DNA from: Clostridium_AD sp050717515
GTDB taxonomy: Bacteria > Bacillota > Clostridia > Clostridiales > Clostridiaceae
NCBI RefSeq assembly: GCF_050717515.1
Contig: NZ_JBOITL010000042.1
Location: forward strand, 1-64,000
DNA: 64,000 nt
Reading direction: 5' to 3'
Positions 36,890 through 45,291 of the stretch are shown one piece after another. The notes beneath the pieces are model-generated. The model did no database searches, was not told the DNA's origin, and saw only the letters and a program-made list of their open reading frames with translations. Each line of letters begins with the position of its first letter. Position 1 is the stretch's first letter. The translations under genes and the position numbers were made by a program.

Positions 36890-37882
36890 ATGGAAAGTAA
36901 TATTGCTATAGTTATTATTATAGGAGTTATAGCGTGTTTTATAGCTTTGTTTTTCAGTTTTATACCAGTGGGATTATGGATTTCAGCTGTAGCTGCAAAT
37001 GTAAAGGTTAGTTTTTCAACTATGATAGGTATGAGACTCAGAAGGGTTTCACCTAAGAAGATTGTGCTACCACTAATAAAAGCAACAAAGGGTGGAGTAG
37101 AAGTAAGCGTAAATCAATTAGAAGCCCACTATTTAGCTGGAGGGAATGTTCAAGCAGTAGTAAATGCGTTAATTGCATCTCAAAGATCAAGTATGAATTT
37201 GTCTTTTGAAAGGGCAGCAGCTATCGATCTTGCTGGTAGAGATGTACTTGAAGCAGTAAAAATGAGTGTAACACCAAGAGTTATTGAAACACCAAATGTT
37301 TCTGGAGTTGCAAAGGACGGAATTGAACTTTTAGCAAAGGCAAGAGTAACAGTAAGAGCCAATTTAAATAGATTAATAGGGGGAGCGGGAGAGGCAACAG
37401 TGCTTGCTAGGGTTGCGGAAGGCATAGTAGCTACAGTAGGTACTGCGAATTCGCATAAAGAGGTTTTAGAAAATCCCGATGCTATATCTAAAACAGTTCT
37501 TGCAAAAGGACTAGATGCAGGTACTGCTTATGAAATATTATCCATTGATATTGCAGACATAGATGTTGGAAGAAATATTGGTGCCCAACTTCAAACACTT
37601 CAAGCTGAAGCAGATAAAAATATTGCCCAGGCAAAAGCAGAAGAAAGAAGAGCCATGGCAGTGGCAAAAGAGCAGGAAATGAGAGCAGCAGTAGTGGAAG
37701 CAGAAGCAGAAATCCCAAGAGCACTAGCAGCAGCATTAAGAGAAGGCAAGCTGGGAGTTTTGGATTATTATGATATGCAAAATGTAATATCAGATACGAA
37801 TATGAGAGAAGCCATTTCTAAGGGCGGAAAGAGTAAAAAGAAAGAAAATATGAATACTGCAGCTAAGAATATTGAGGGGTAG
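36890..37882 (+). CDS. floA: Flotillin-like protein FloA
   Basis: A 330-residue membrane scaffold of the FloA (YqfA) family. A membrane hairpin at about residues 4-35 is followed by a band-7/SPFH-like domain (YLAGGNVQAVVNALIASQ, IDLAGRDVLEAV, TPRVIETPNVSGVAKDGIEL) and a long alanine- and glutamate-rich coiled coil (about 235-290), then a basic tail. It forms functional membrane microdomains in Bacillus. It is positioned between nfeD and a small acidic protein gene, like the Bacillus yqeZ-yqfA-yqfB order. The RBS is AAGGGGG. Confidence 0.94.
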   Translation: MESNIAIVIIIGVIACFIALFFSFIPVGLWISAVAANVKVSFSTMIGMRLRRVSPKKIVLPLIKATKGGVEVSVNQLEAHYLAGGNVQAVVNALIASQRSSMNLSFERAAAIDLAGRDVLEAVKMSVTPRVIETPNVSGVAKDGIELLAKARVTVRANLNRLIGGAGEATVLARVAEGIVATVGTANSHKEVLENPDAISKTVLAKGLDAGTAYEILSIDIADIDVGRNIGAQLQTLQAEADKNIAQAKAEERRAMAVAKEQEMRAAVVEAEAEIPRALAAALREGKLGVLDYYDMQNVISDTNMREAISKGGKSKKKENMNTAAKNIEG

Positions 37883-37887
37883 AAGTT

Positions 37888-38145
37888 ATGTTTAAATCTA
37901 TAATCAATGGAGAGCTAATAGAAATGGACATAGAAGAGTCTGAAAATAAAGAATCAATGGAATGCGAGGGTTATATTGACTTAACTACAATTAAGAATGG
38001 AAGTCCTGAACCTCAGCAAATGGAAGTTGAGAAAGAAGAAGAATTATCATATTTAGATTTAGACTTCAAAGAAGAAAACATTATGCAAGCAATGGTGTAT
38101 TCCGAAATATTTGGTAAACCAAAGTCAAAGAGAAGGAAACGGTGA
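37888..38145 (+). CDS. Small acidic protein of unknown function in the floA operon
   Basis: An 85-residue, strongly acidic, soluble protein (many Glu and Asp, for example ELIEMDIEESENKESMEC) with a basic tail (KPKSKRRKR). It starts six bases after the floA stop with a GAGGGG RBS inside the end of floA, and ends seven bases before the response regulator. It occupies the place of YqfB in Bacillus but I cannot show homology. No domain recognised. Confidence 0.7.
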   Translation: MFKSIINGELIEMDIEESENKESMECEGYIDLTTIKNGSPEPQQMEVEKEEELSYLDLDFKEENIMQAMVYSEIFGKPKSKRRKR

Positions 38146-38151
38146 TTACTG

Positions 38152-38895
38152 TTGGAATTTAAAGTGTTAATAGGAGACGACGAACAGGGCATGAGAATGA
38201 TTCTTAGAAAAGCCATCGAAAAAGTAGAAGGATTTAAATTAATAGGAGAGGCAGCTGATGGTGAGGCTGTCCTCACATTTGTCGAAGAAGCAAGGCCGCA
38301 AGTTGTATTTCTAGATGTGGAAATGCCCAAACTTAATGGAATAGAATGCGCAAAACGAATAATAGATGTAAATCCTAAAACCATAATAGTTTTTGCTACT
38401 GCACATGCTACCTATATGACAGATGCTTTTCAACTTTATGCTTTTGATTATCTTGTAAAACCTTTTAAATTAGATAGGGTTTATCAAACTTTAAACCGTA
38501 TTAAAACATTAAATGGTGAGGAAAATAAGGCGGTAATGCACAAAATAATTCGCCATGAAAATGGTCTAAATAAAATATTAATTAAAAATAAAGAAGGTAT
38601 AAGTTTTGTAGATACAAAAGATATAGTTATTATTCAGAGAGAAGATAGAAATACGGTTATTTACACTGTAGATAATAGTTATATTACCTCTGAAGCATTA
38701 AGTGAATTAGAAGAAAGACTAGATAAAAATCAATTTTTTCGAAGTCACAAATCATATATTATAAATCTTTCTATGATTTATAAGATTTATCCTTATGGTA
38801 GATGGACTTATGTGATAAAACTAAAAAATACAGATAAAGATGCGCTTCTTACCCACGTGCGGTACGAGGTTCTAAAGGATATATTTAGTTTATAG
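38152..38895 (+). CDS. LytTR-family response regulator
   Basis: A 247-residue regulator with an N-terminal receiver domain (acidic GDDEQ pocket, phosphoacceptor Asp in VVFLDVEMP at about residue 59, switch Thr in FATAHA, Lys in YLVKPF) and a C-terminal LytTR DNA-binding domain (about 135-240; ending FFRSHKSYIINLSMI). The start is TTG. This type pairs with LytS/AgrC-like kinases such as the one at 35318, so the pair probably encloses the floA genes in one operon. A terminator follows. Confidence 0.88.
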   Translation: MEFKVLIGDDEQGMRMILRKAIEKVEGFKLIGEAADGEAVLTFVEEARPQVVFLDVEMPKLNGIECAKRIIDVNPKTIIVFATAHATYMTDAFQLYAFDYLVKPFKLDRVYQTLNRIKTLNGEENKAVMHKIIRHENGLNKILIKNKEGISFVDTKDIVIIQREDRNTVIYTVDNSYITSEALSELEERLDKNQFFRSHKSYIINLSMIYKIYPYGRWTYVIKLKNTDKDALLTHVRYEVLKDIFSL

Positions 38896-38896
38896 T

Positions 38897-38937
38897 GAAA
38901 AAGTAGCATGGGAAAACACTCCTATGCTACTTTTTTA
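38897..38937 (+). terminator. Terminator of the kinase-floA-regulator operon
   Basis: AAAAAGTAGCAT-GG pairs with CC-ATGCTACTTTTTT across a short A-rich loop. Confidence 0.88.
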
Positions 38938-39090
38938 CTGTATAAGATTAATTTTTTTCATAATTTTAAAATAAGTTAGCAACTTTATATATTTGCAATA
39001 CGTACTATAGTATATAGAAAAACATATTATGGGATTAGTAGTGGCGATTTGATAAAACATATTAAATAATTAGTAATTTATACGGATTTC

Positions 39091-39112
39091 GCACCGGGGG
39101 TGTGATTTTGTA
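39091..39112 (+). repeat. Copy of a dispersed intergenic motif (weak)
   Basis: GCACCGGGGGTGTGATTTTG plus two bases; shares GCACC, GGTG and TGATTT in order with the copies at 42023 and 62231. It lies just upstream of the RBS of the next gene. Confidence 0.35.
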
Positions 39113-39127
39113 AAAGGTGGTTGTTTT

Positions 39128-40123
39128 ATGAAGTTCATAAAGAAGAGTTTGATTTTTTTCTTAAGCCTTGCATTAATTATAATTATAAACGCAACAATAG
39201 GTATAAGCTCAATTAGGTTTGGATTATTTCCAAGATTACAGAGTTATTTAGTTACAACTGCCATGGTTACTATGAGACATCAATATATAGCAAATATTGT
39301 GGCTAGTGATGCTACTGTTAATAAAATAATGGATGAGAATACAGTGGCAACCATTAGTGAAGTTACTGATAAAGACAATATAACAATAATTGATGAGGAG
39401 CCAGAGGAGTTACCGCATTTAGTTAAAGAGAAGGAAAAACAAGATGTAAGTATAGCTAATATAAATAGTAATAAGTTTAAGGGGTATATACTTACTGTCA
39501 GTAATCCTAAAAAAATAAAACTAGCTGTTTCAAAAAGTCTAGGGGAATGCAGAACAAACTTAAATGATTTAGTTAAGCAGGAAAATGGTATAGCAGGAGT
39601 TAATGCTTCAGGATTTGTAGATGTTGCTGGAAAGGGCAATGGTGGAGTCCCTACAGGTATAATTATAAAAGATGGAGAAGTATTATATTATGAGAAGGGT
39701 TTTAAAACCTATAGTCTTATAGGATTTGATAAAAATGGAATATTAACTTTAGGTAATTATACTATAAAACAAATGAAAGATTTAAATATACAAGATGGAG
39801 TAGCCTTTGGTCCATTTCTCATAGTAAATAATAAACCGGCATCAATATATGGGGATGGAGGCTGGGGCATTAATCCTAGAACTGCAATTGGTCAAAAGCA
39901 AGATGGCACCATTGTTTTTGTTGTAATAGATGGAAGGCAATTAAACTCTATAGGTGCAACAATAAAAGAGGTGCAAGATATAATGATAGCAGAAAATTGC
40001 GTTAATGCTGCTAATTTAGATGGTGGTTCATCTTCAGTTATGTACCACCAAGGTAAACTTATAAATAGTCCAAGTAGTAAGTATGGAGAAAGGCCTCTTC
40101 CTAGTGCTTGGATAATAAAATAA
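39128..40123 (+). CDS. Exported phosphodiester glycosidase (NAGPA-like) domain protein
   Basis: A 331-residue protein with one N-terminal membrane anchor or signal (about residues 8-29), a variable spacer, and a C-terminal phosphodiester glycosidase domain (PF09992 type; GIAGVNASGF, GGVPTGIIIKDGEV, GWGINPRTAIGQ, FVVIDGR, AANLDGGSSSVMYHQGK). The mammalian relative uncovers GlcNAc-phosphate diesters; bacterial members sit in the envelope and are linked to exopolysaccharide. The gene is alone. The RBS is AGGTGG. Confidence 0.85.
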   Translation: MKFIKKSLIFFLSLALIIIINATIGISSIRFGLFPRLQSYLVTTAMVTMRHQYIANIVASDATVNKIMDENTVATISEVTDKDNITIIDEEPEELPHLVKEKEKQDVSIANINSNKFKGYILTVSNPKKIKLAVSKSLGECRTNLNDLVKQENGIAGVNASGFVDVAGKGNGGVPTGIIIKDGEVLYYEKGFKTYSLIGFDKNGILTLGNYTIKQMKDLNIQDGVAFGPFLIVNNKPASIYGDGGWGINPRTAIGQKQDGTIVFVVIDGRQLNSIGATIKEVQDIMIAENCVNAANLDGGSSSVMYHQGKLINSPSSKYGERPLPSAWIIK

Positions 40124-40178
40124 ATAAATATAATTTAAATTCATTTTAAATTAAGTGTTTTTAAACTAACCAATGTGG

Positions 40179-40184
40179 TATAAT
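40179..40184 (+). promoter_or_regulatory. Possible extended minus-10 box
   Basis: TGTGGTATAAT has an exact TATAAT, with TG-like bases ahead of it but not in the ideal position and no clear minus-35 box. If used it would give a roughly 190-base leader for the HNH-like gene. The rest of 40124-40377 shows no feature. Confidence 0.3.
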
Positions 40185-40377
40185 TAAAATAATGCAGTAA
40201 AAGTAAACATGCGTATTATAGAGAAAAACTTAAATATTAAACAAAAATTAGGGAAATATTAAAGTTATACGCAACTTTAAAGCCCTTATAGAAATCTAAA
40301 AGAAATAACATGTCAAAAATGTAACTGACTAGTTGTTTTTTTGAAGATTCTTAAATAGAAGAAAGAGGTGTCCTATT

Positions 40378-41097
40378 ATAAATAAGGAAAATAAAAAAGA
40401 AGAAACTAAAGTTGAGATTAAATCTAACAAACATCAAACCCTGGAAGAAGTTACAATTTTAAAATTAGTTAAAAAAGATGGAACAACTATTGATGGTAAA
40501 ATAGATACGCAGGATTTAAAAAAGGTATTAGAAAAAGGTCTTTGGTTTGCTGAATGGAATAAAGATCTTAATAATTACTTAGCACAAAATTTAGGTACTT
40601 ATTATATTGAAGAAAAAAAATATAGAAGAAAGCAAAGTCTTCAATCTTTTATATTAGATGTTCATCCAAAAGCACCTGTTAGACATATTAATGGAGATTC
40701 TTTAGATAACAGAAAATCTAATTTAGAAGTATATAATCAAAATACAATTAATGATTATGAAGCATTAGATGAAGAAACTGTTGCAGTAATATTAAGAGAT
40801 AGATATGGTAAAGAAAGATCAAGGACTTTCATTGATAAAGAAGATCTAAATAGAGTAGTAAATAATGGATATACATGGGTTTTATTTAAGAAAGATACAG
40901 AGCCTTATGCTATAGCAAATACTCCTGAAGGCAAAATATTCTTGAATAGATATATAATGGGTACAGCTGAAGATATGGTTACTCATCCTATAAATCTTAA
41001 TACATTAGACAATAGAAAAGCTAATTTAGAAAATAAAAGAGCAGATTTAGAATTTGTTAAACCAGGCGAAGAAACAGAAGCTGAAACAGAAAACTAA
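40378..41097 (+). CDS. Tandem, apparently inactive HNH-like protein with ATA in the start position
   Basis: A 239-codon uninterrupted frame with no ATG, GTG or TTG start in its first 170 codons. AGAGGTG sits about seven bases before ATA 40378, exactly where ATG would be expected (ATA AAT AAG). ATT 40375 is the other rare option. The protein has a lysine-rich start and two copies of the domain found in phage-type HNH proteins: IDTQDLKKVLEKGLWF ... RHINGDSLDNRKSNLE, and FIDKEDLNRVVNNGYTW ... LNRYIMG ... HPINLNTLDNRKANLE. The catalytic His of the LHR motif is Gln or Asn, and the DH of DHING is changed, so a nuclease is unlikely. Either it uses a rare start or it lost it recently. A terminator follows. 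Confidence 0.65.
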   Translation: MNKENKKEETKVEIKSNKHQTLEEVTILKLVKKDGTTIDGKIDTQDLKKVLEKGLWFAEWNKDLNNYLAQNLGTYYIEEKKYRRKQSLQSFILDVHPKAPVRHINGDSLDNRKSNLEVYNQNTINDYEALDEETVAVILRDRYGKERSRTFIDKEDLNRVVNNGYTWVLFKKDTEPYAIANTPEGKIFLNRYIMGTAEDMVTHPINLNTLDNRKANLENKRADLEFVKPGEETEAETEN

Positions 41098-41106
41098 TAA
41101 GCATTA

Positions 41107-41144
41107 TAAAAGCAGTGTAGAAGATAGTTCTATACTGCTTTTAT
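41107..41144. terminator. Bidirectional terminator
   Basis: TAAAAGCAGT-TAGA pairs with TCTA-ACTGCTTTTA. It separates the HNH-like gene from the convergent exonuclease gene. Confidence 0.85.
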
Positions 41145-41917
41145 TTATTCGGGCTCTGAGGAATTTTGATTTGAAATTGATTTGTTTTGCCCATAATATA
41201 AGCTAGATTAATTATAGATTTTTCCTCCTGAGTCAGTTCTCTTTTAAACATTTTTTCGAATTGTTTAAATAAATTACAAGTATCAAGTTTGTAATTTTCA
41301 GTATCAGGTCTAGTTACCCTTGTATTTTTATGAGGATTATATATCCTAGTTTTAATTTCACTGCTATAAATTTTCTTGAAAACTTCGGCTGTATAAAATG
41401 CATCATTATAAGCAGCATGGAACTCACTTTCAATAGGCACGCCGAGTAGCTGCGCTGCATTACCTAGTCCAATATTAATTCCTTTTTTGCAATTAAGTTT
41501 TCTAGAAGCGTAAGATTGGATGTTTATGTAATCGGTGGGTACTATGGTTGCATCTAATTCATGATACTCTATATTACGAAATAGCTCTTTTATATCTGCT
41601 ACTCCCCATACACATAATACACTGGAATCGGTTTTGATAAATTCCGTGAATTCACTATACATTTCTTTGAAGGATTTGCCACTATCCAGTATCTCCATTG
41701 TTAGCCCAGTAAGTTCTTTTACAAAAGGATTAAGGGTAGTATATATTTCGGGTTTTACTAATACATCTAGAGCCCCAATTGTTTCAAAATTTTCATTTAG
41801 TTTTACTGCACCTATCTGAATTATTTCAAAAGGGCATTTAGGGTTTGTTATGCTTTTAGTTTCTTTTGCAAAATTAAAACCTTGATTAAATTCTAAATCA
41901 AACACTATATAATTCAT
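41141..41917 (-). CDS. DnaQ-like 3'-5' exonuclease (KapD-like, DEDDh)
   Basis: A 258-residue exonuclease of the RNase T/DnaQ superfamily. Exo I reads VFDLEFN (catalytic D and E, residues 5-8), Exo II lies around ADIKELFRN, and Exo III is HAAYNDAFYTAEVF (H and D). This matches the KapD/inhibitor-of-KinA-pathway group. The start is ATG 41917 (MNYIVFDLEF) because AGAGGT precedes it; the frame is open 18 codons further. The C-terminal 60 residues are outside the nuclease domain. Substrate, DNA or RNA, not determinable. Confidence 0.85.
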   Translation of the reverse strand: MNYIVFDLEFNQGFNFAKETKSITNPKCPFEIIQIGAVKLNENFETIGALDVLVKPEIYTTLNPFVKELTGLTMEILDSGKSFKEMYSEFTEFIKTDSSVLCVWGVADIKELFRNIEYHELDATIVPTDYINIQSYASRKLNCKKGINIGLGNAAQLLGVPIESEFHAAYNDAFYTAEVFKKIYSSEIKTRIYNPHKNTRVTRPDTENYKLDTCNLFKQFEKMFKRELTQEEKSIINLAYIMGKTNQFQIKIPQSPNK

Positions 41918-42022
41918 TAAATTACCTCTAACCTTGTTTATTTTTTTAACATCCAGTATATAGTATATCATTTATGTGCATAAAAAACACTTACACTGTT
42001 CTTATAGTTTAGCGATATTTCA

Positions 42023-42044
42023 GCACCTCAGGTGATGATTTAAC
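42023..42044 (+). repeat. Copy of a dispersed intergenic motif (strong)
   Basis: GCACCTCAGGTGATGATTTA plus AC. It matches the copy at 62231 in 18 of 22 positions. CACC and GGTG form a small inverted repeat inside it. It lies in the divergent gap 41918-42202, which has no gene. Confidence 0.5.
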
Positions 42045-42202
42045 AAAAAATTGAACAATCTGTATAAAGTAGTTTATAATATATATATTGTAGCTAATTA
42101 GATAGTGGTTATAAGTATAAGAAGTATTTAAATATATATGGGCGACATGTTGTAATAACTTTTAATTTAACGACAGTTCAGAAGAACTTTGGAGGTATAG
42201 TT

Positions 42203-42766
42203 ATGTTAGATGTAAATATAAAAGATATTAATATGAAATTTAATACATCAAATGAGGTCTTTTCACCTCAAAATGTTGATAAAGGTACGTTAGCAATGTT
42301 ATCAGCAATTGTGTTTAAAGATGATGATAAAGTGTTAGACCTAGGTTGTGGTTACGGTATAGTTGGAATACTATCTGCAAAAATAGTAGGAGCAGTAAAT
42401 GTAGTTATGACTGATATAGATGTTGCAGCAGTAAAGCTTGCAAGTGAAAACATTGCCTTAAATGATGTTCAAGGAGTTAGCTTATATCAAAGTGATGGGT
42501 TTAAAAATATTAATGAGAAGGACTTTACTTTAATTCTTTCTAATCCTCCATATCATGTGGATTTTTCTGTTCCAAAGGAATTTATTGAAAAAGGATTTAA
42601 TAGATTAGCCATTGGTGGAAAAATGTATATGGTTACTAAAAGAAAAGATTGGTATAAGAATAAGTTGGTTTCAATTTTTGGTGGTGTGAAAATAAGCGAA
42701 ATAGATGGCTATTATGTTTTCATGGCAGAAAAGAAAACTACTTCATATTCCAATAAGAAAAAATAG
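42203..42766 (+). CDS. Class I methyltransferase, RsmC-like
   Basis: A 187-residue SAM-dependent methyltransferase with motif I VLDLGCGYGIVGI (about residues 45-57), an acidic motif II MTDIDVAAV and the N-modifying motif IV LSNPPYH (about 119-125). NPPY and the C-terminal GGKMYMVTKRKDWYKN indicate a guanine-N2 rRNA methyltransferase of the RsmC/RlmG type; this short clostridial form has one domain only. GGAGG precedes the ATG. Confidence 0.83.
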   Translation: MLDVNIKDINMKFNTSNEVFSPQNVDKGTLAMLSAIVFKDDDKVLDLGCGYGIVGILSAKIVGAVNVVMTDIDVAAVKLASENIALNDVQGVSLYQSDGFKNINEKDFTLILSNPPYHVDFSVPKEFIEKGFNRLAIGGKMYMVTKRKDWYKNKLVSIFGGVKISEIDGYYVFMAEKKTTSYSNKKK

Positions 42767-42890
42767 TTATTAATACAAATAATATTAAATTATAGGCCAC
42801 ATAGAAAATATGTAGTTTATGCGCAAAATCAGTAAAATAAACCCGTGTACAATAGTATGCACGAGATATACATGAGAGGAAGTTTTATAT

Positions 42891-45059
42891 ATGGGAAAAA
42901 TATTAGTTTTAGCAGAAAAACCCTCTGTTGGAAAAGAACTTGCAAAAGTCTTAAATTGCAGTCAAGGTGGAAATGGGTATTTAATGGGACAAAAGTATAT
43001 TGTAACTTGGGCACTAGGACATCTTGTTACACTAGCTGGTCCAGAGGATTATGATCAAAAATATAAAAGTTGGAAAATGGAAGATCTACCTATGCTACCA
43101 AAGGATTTAAAATTGGTAGTTATTAAAGAAACTTCAAAGCAATATAAGGTTGTGAACGAGCTTCTTAAAAGAGCAGATGTAGATGAGCTTGTTATAGCAA
43201 CAGATGCAGGGCGTGAAGGAGAACTGGTTGCCCGTTGGATCATTCAAAAAGCAGGATTTAAAAAGCCTATAAAGAGGTTATGGATTTCCTCCCAAACTGA
43301 AAAAGCTATAAAAGATGGATTTGCCAATCTCAAACCTGGAAGAGATTATGAAAACCTATTTTGGGCAGCACAATCAAGAGCAGAAGCGGATTGGCTTATA
43401 GGCCTCAACGTAACTAGGGCCCTAACTTGTAAATATAATGCTCAATTATCAGCAGGAAGAGTTCAAACACCGACCTTAGCACTTATTGTTGATAGAGAAA
43501 ATGAAATAAAGAAATTCATTGGAAAGGACTACTGGACTGTAAATGGTAAGGTAAATAATTTTACAGTGAATTGGTCGAGTAAAAATGGAGAATCACGTAC
43601 CTTTGACAAGCAAAAGGCAGAAGATGTAGTTGCTAAGGTAAATAATCAAATGGGCACCGTGGTAGAAGTAAATAAAGCCTCTAAAAAAGAGCTTCCTCCA
43701 CTGGCATATGATTTAACAGAGCTTCAAAGGGATGCAAATAGAAAATTTGGTTATTCTGCAAAGCAAACGCTTAATTTGATGCAGAGATTATATGAAAATC
43801 ATAAGCTATTATCTTATCCAAGAACAGATTCAAGGCATCTTACTACAGATATAGTAGCTACACTACTTGATAGATTAAAAAGTATAGCAATAGGACCATA
43901 TGAGAAGGCTGCTAGAAATATAATAAAAGGTAGAATACATACTACAAATAGGCTTGTGGATAATAGCAAGGTATCAGATCATCATGCTATAATTCCTACA
44001 GAGCAACATGTGGATTTATCAAGCCTAAACAAAGAAGAAAGAAGTATTTATGACTTAGTTGTAAAAAGATTTTTAGAAGTTCTAAGCCCAGCTTTCGAGT
44101 ATGAGCAAACTACTGTAAAGATAGATGTAAAGGGTGAAAGTTTTTCTGCAAAAGGAAAAATAGTTAAATCAAAGGGCTGGAGAGAAATAAGCAGCTCAAA
44201 TGATGGGGAAGATAAAGATCAGTCTCTTCCACCTATAAATAAAGGGGAAGCAGTGAAACTTACCTTAGCTCGCTCTGTAAATGAAAAGACAAAGCCACCA
44301 GCTAGGTATAATGAAGCAACGCTGCTTACGGCTATGGAGCATCCCGGAAAAGATATACAAGATGAGAGCCTAAGGGAAGCCTTGGATAACACCTCAGGCC
44401 TGGGAACTCCCGCTACACGCGCAGATATAATTGAAAAACTATTTAACATCTTTTATATGGAGAGACGCGGTAAAGATATTTTCCCAACCTCAAAGGGAAT
44501 ACAGCTAATAGGCTTAGTCCCAGAAGAATTGAAATCCCCAGAGCTTACTGCTAAGTGGGAAAAACAGCTCCAACTTGTAAGTAAAGGAAAAGCAAATTCT
44601 ATGAATTTTGTAAAAGAAATGAGAGATTATGCTTCAAAACTTGTGAAGAACGTTTCAGCTTCTGGCGAAGTATACAAACATGATAATGCTACAAGAATGA
44701 AATGTCCTGAATGTAGCAAGTATCTTCTTGAGGTTAATGGCAAGAGAGGGAAAATGCTAGTATGTCCAGATAGAGATTGCGGATACCGTAAGGGAGTATC
44801 ACAGGTTTCAAATGCACGTTGCCCTACTTGTCACAAGAAAATGGAGATTAGAGGCGATGGAGACAATAAGATTTTCGCTTGTGGTTGTGGCTATAGAGAA
44901 AAACTTTCAGCCTTTACTAAGCGTCGGGATAAAGAAAAAGGTGCTTTAGATAAAAAGGATGTTAGTAGATTCCTTAATCAGCAGAATAAGAAAGATGAAC
45001 CTGTCAATTCTGGTAATTCTGCTATGGCAGAGGCTTTTGCTAAATTTAATTTAAAATAG
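42891..45059 (+). CDS. topB: DNA topoisomerase III
   Basis: A 722-residue type IA topoisomerase that relaxes and decatenates DNA. The TOPRIM domain begins VLAEKPSVGKELAKVL and contains ATDAGREGELVARW; the active tyrosine is in LLSYPRTDSRHL (about residue 310). After residue 600 there are Cys-rich zinc-ribbon segments (CPECSKYLL, CPDRDCGY, CPTCHKK, CGCGY) that bind DNA. It is longer than enzymes without zinc ribbons. GAGAGGAAG precedes the ATG. Confidence 0.95.
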   Translation: MGKILVLAEKPSVGKELAKVLNCSQGGNGYLMGQKYIVTWALGHLVTLAGPEDYDQKYKSWKMEDLPMLPKDLKLVVIKETSKQYKVVNELLKRADVDELVIATDAGREGELVARWIIQKAGFKKPIKRLWISSQTEKAIKDGFANLKPGRDYENLFWAAQSRAEADWLIGLNVTRALTCKYNAQLSAGRVQTPTLALIVDRENEIKKFIGKDYWTVNGKVNNFTVNWSSKNGESRTFDKQKAEDVVAKVNNQMGTVVEVNKASKKELPPLAYDLTELQRDANRKFGYSAKQTLNLMQRLYENHKLLSYPRTDSRHLTTDIVATLLDRLKSIAIGPYEKAARNIIKGRIHTTNRLVDNSKVSDHHAIIPTEQHVDLSSLNKEERSIYDLVVKRFLEVLSPAFEYEQTTVKIDVKGESFSAKGKIVKSKGWREISSSNDGEDKDQSLPPINKGEAVKLTLARSVNEKTKPPARYNEATLLTAMEHPGKDIQDESLREALDNTSGLGTPATRADIIEKLFNIFYMERRGKDIFPTSKGIQLIGLVPEELKSPELTAKWEKQLQLVSKGKANSMNFVKEMRDYASKLVKNVSASGEVYKHDNATRMKCPECSKYLLEVNGKRGKMLVCPDRDCGYRKGVSQVSNARCPTCHKKMEIRGDGDNKIFACGCGYREKLSAFTKRRDKEKGALDKKDVSRFLNQQNKKDEPVNSGNSAMAEAFAKFNLK

Positions 45060-45064
45060 TGGGG

Positions 45065-45114
45065 AAAAATAACATGATGTATAAGTGGAGAGACTTATAC
45101 ATCATGTTATTTTT
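45065..45114 (+). terminator. Terminator of topB, one of two sister hairpins
   Basis: AACATGATGTATAAGT and its complement form a stem longer than 20 base pairs with A and T flanks. A nearly identical hairpin follows the pseudouridine synthase gene at 53256-53300. Confidence 0.88.
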
Positions 45115-45291
45115 GGCGAATAATTTTTAAGCTAAATCTAAGGCTTTTTTAATCTGTTTTCAATATTAGGATTATATAATATAAAATAGGGGAATGTTTA
45201 TAGATATATTCAGTGGAATAATATTAAGGATAGAATACAAGAGAACATTTATTGTGCAAATCACAAAAAGTGTATATTACTATAAAAGAAA

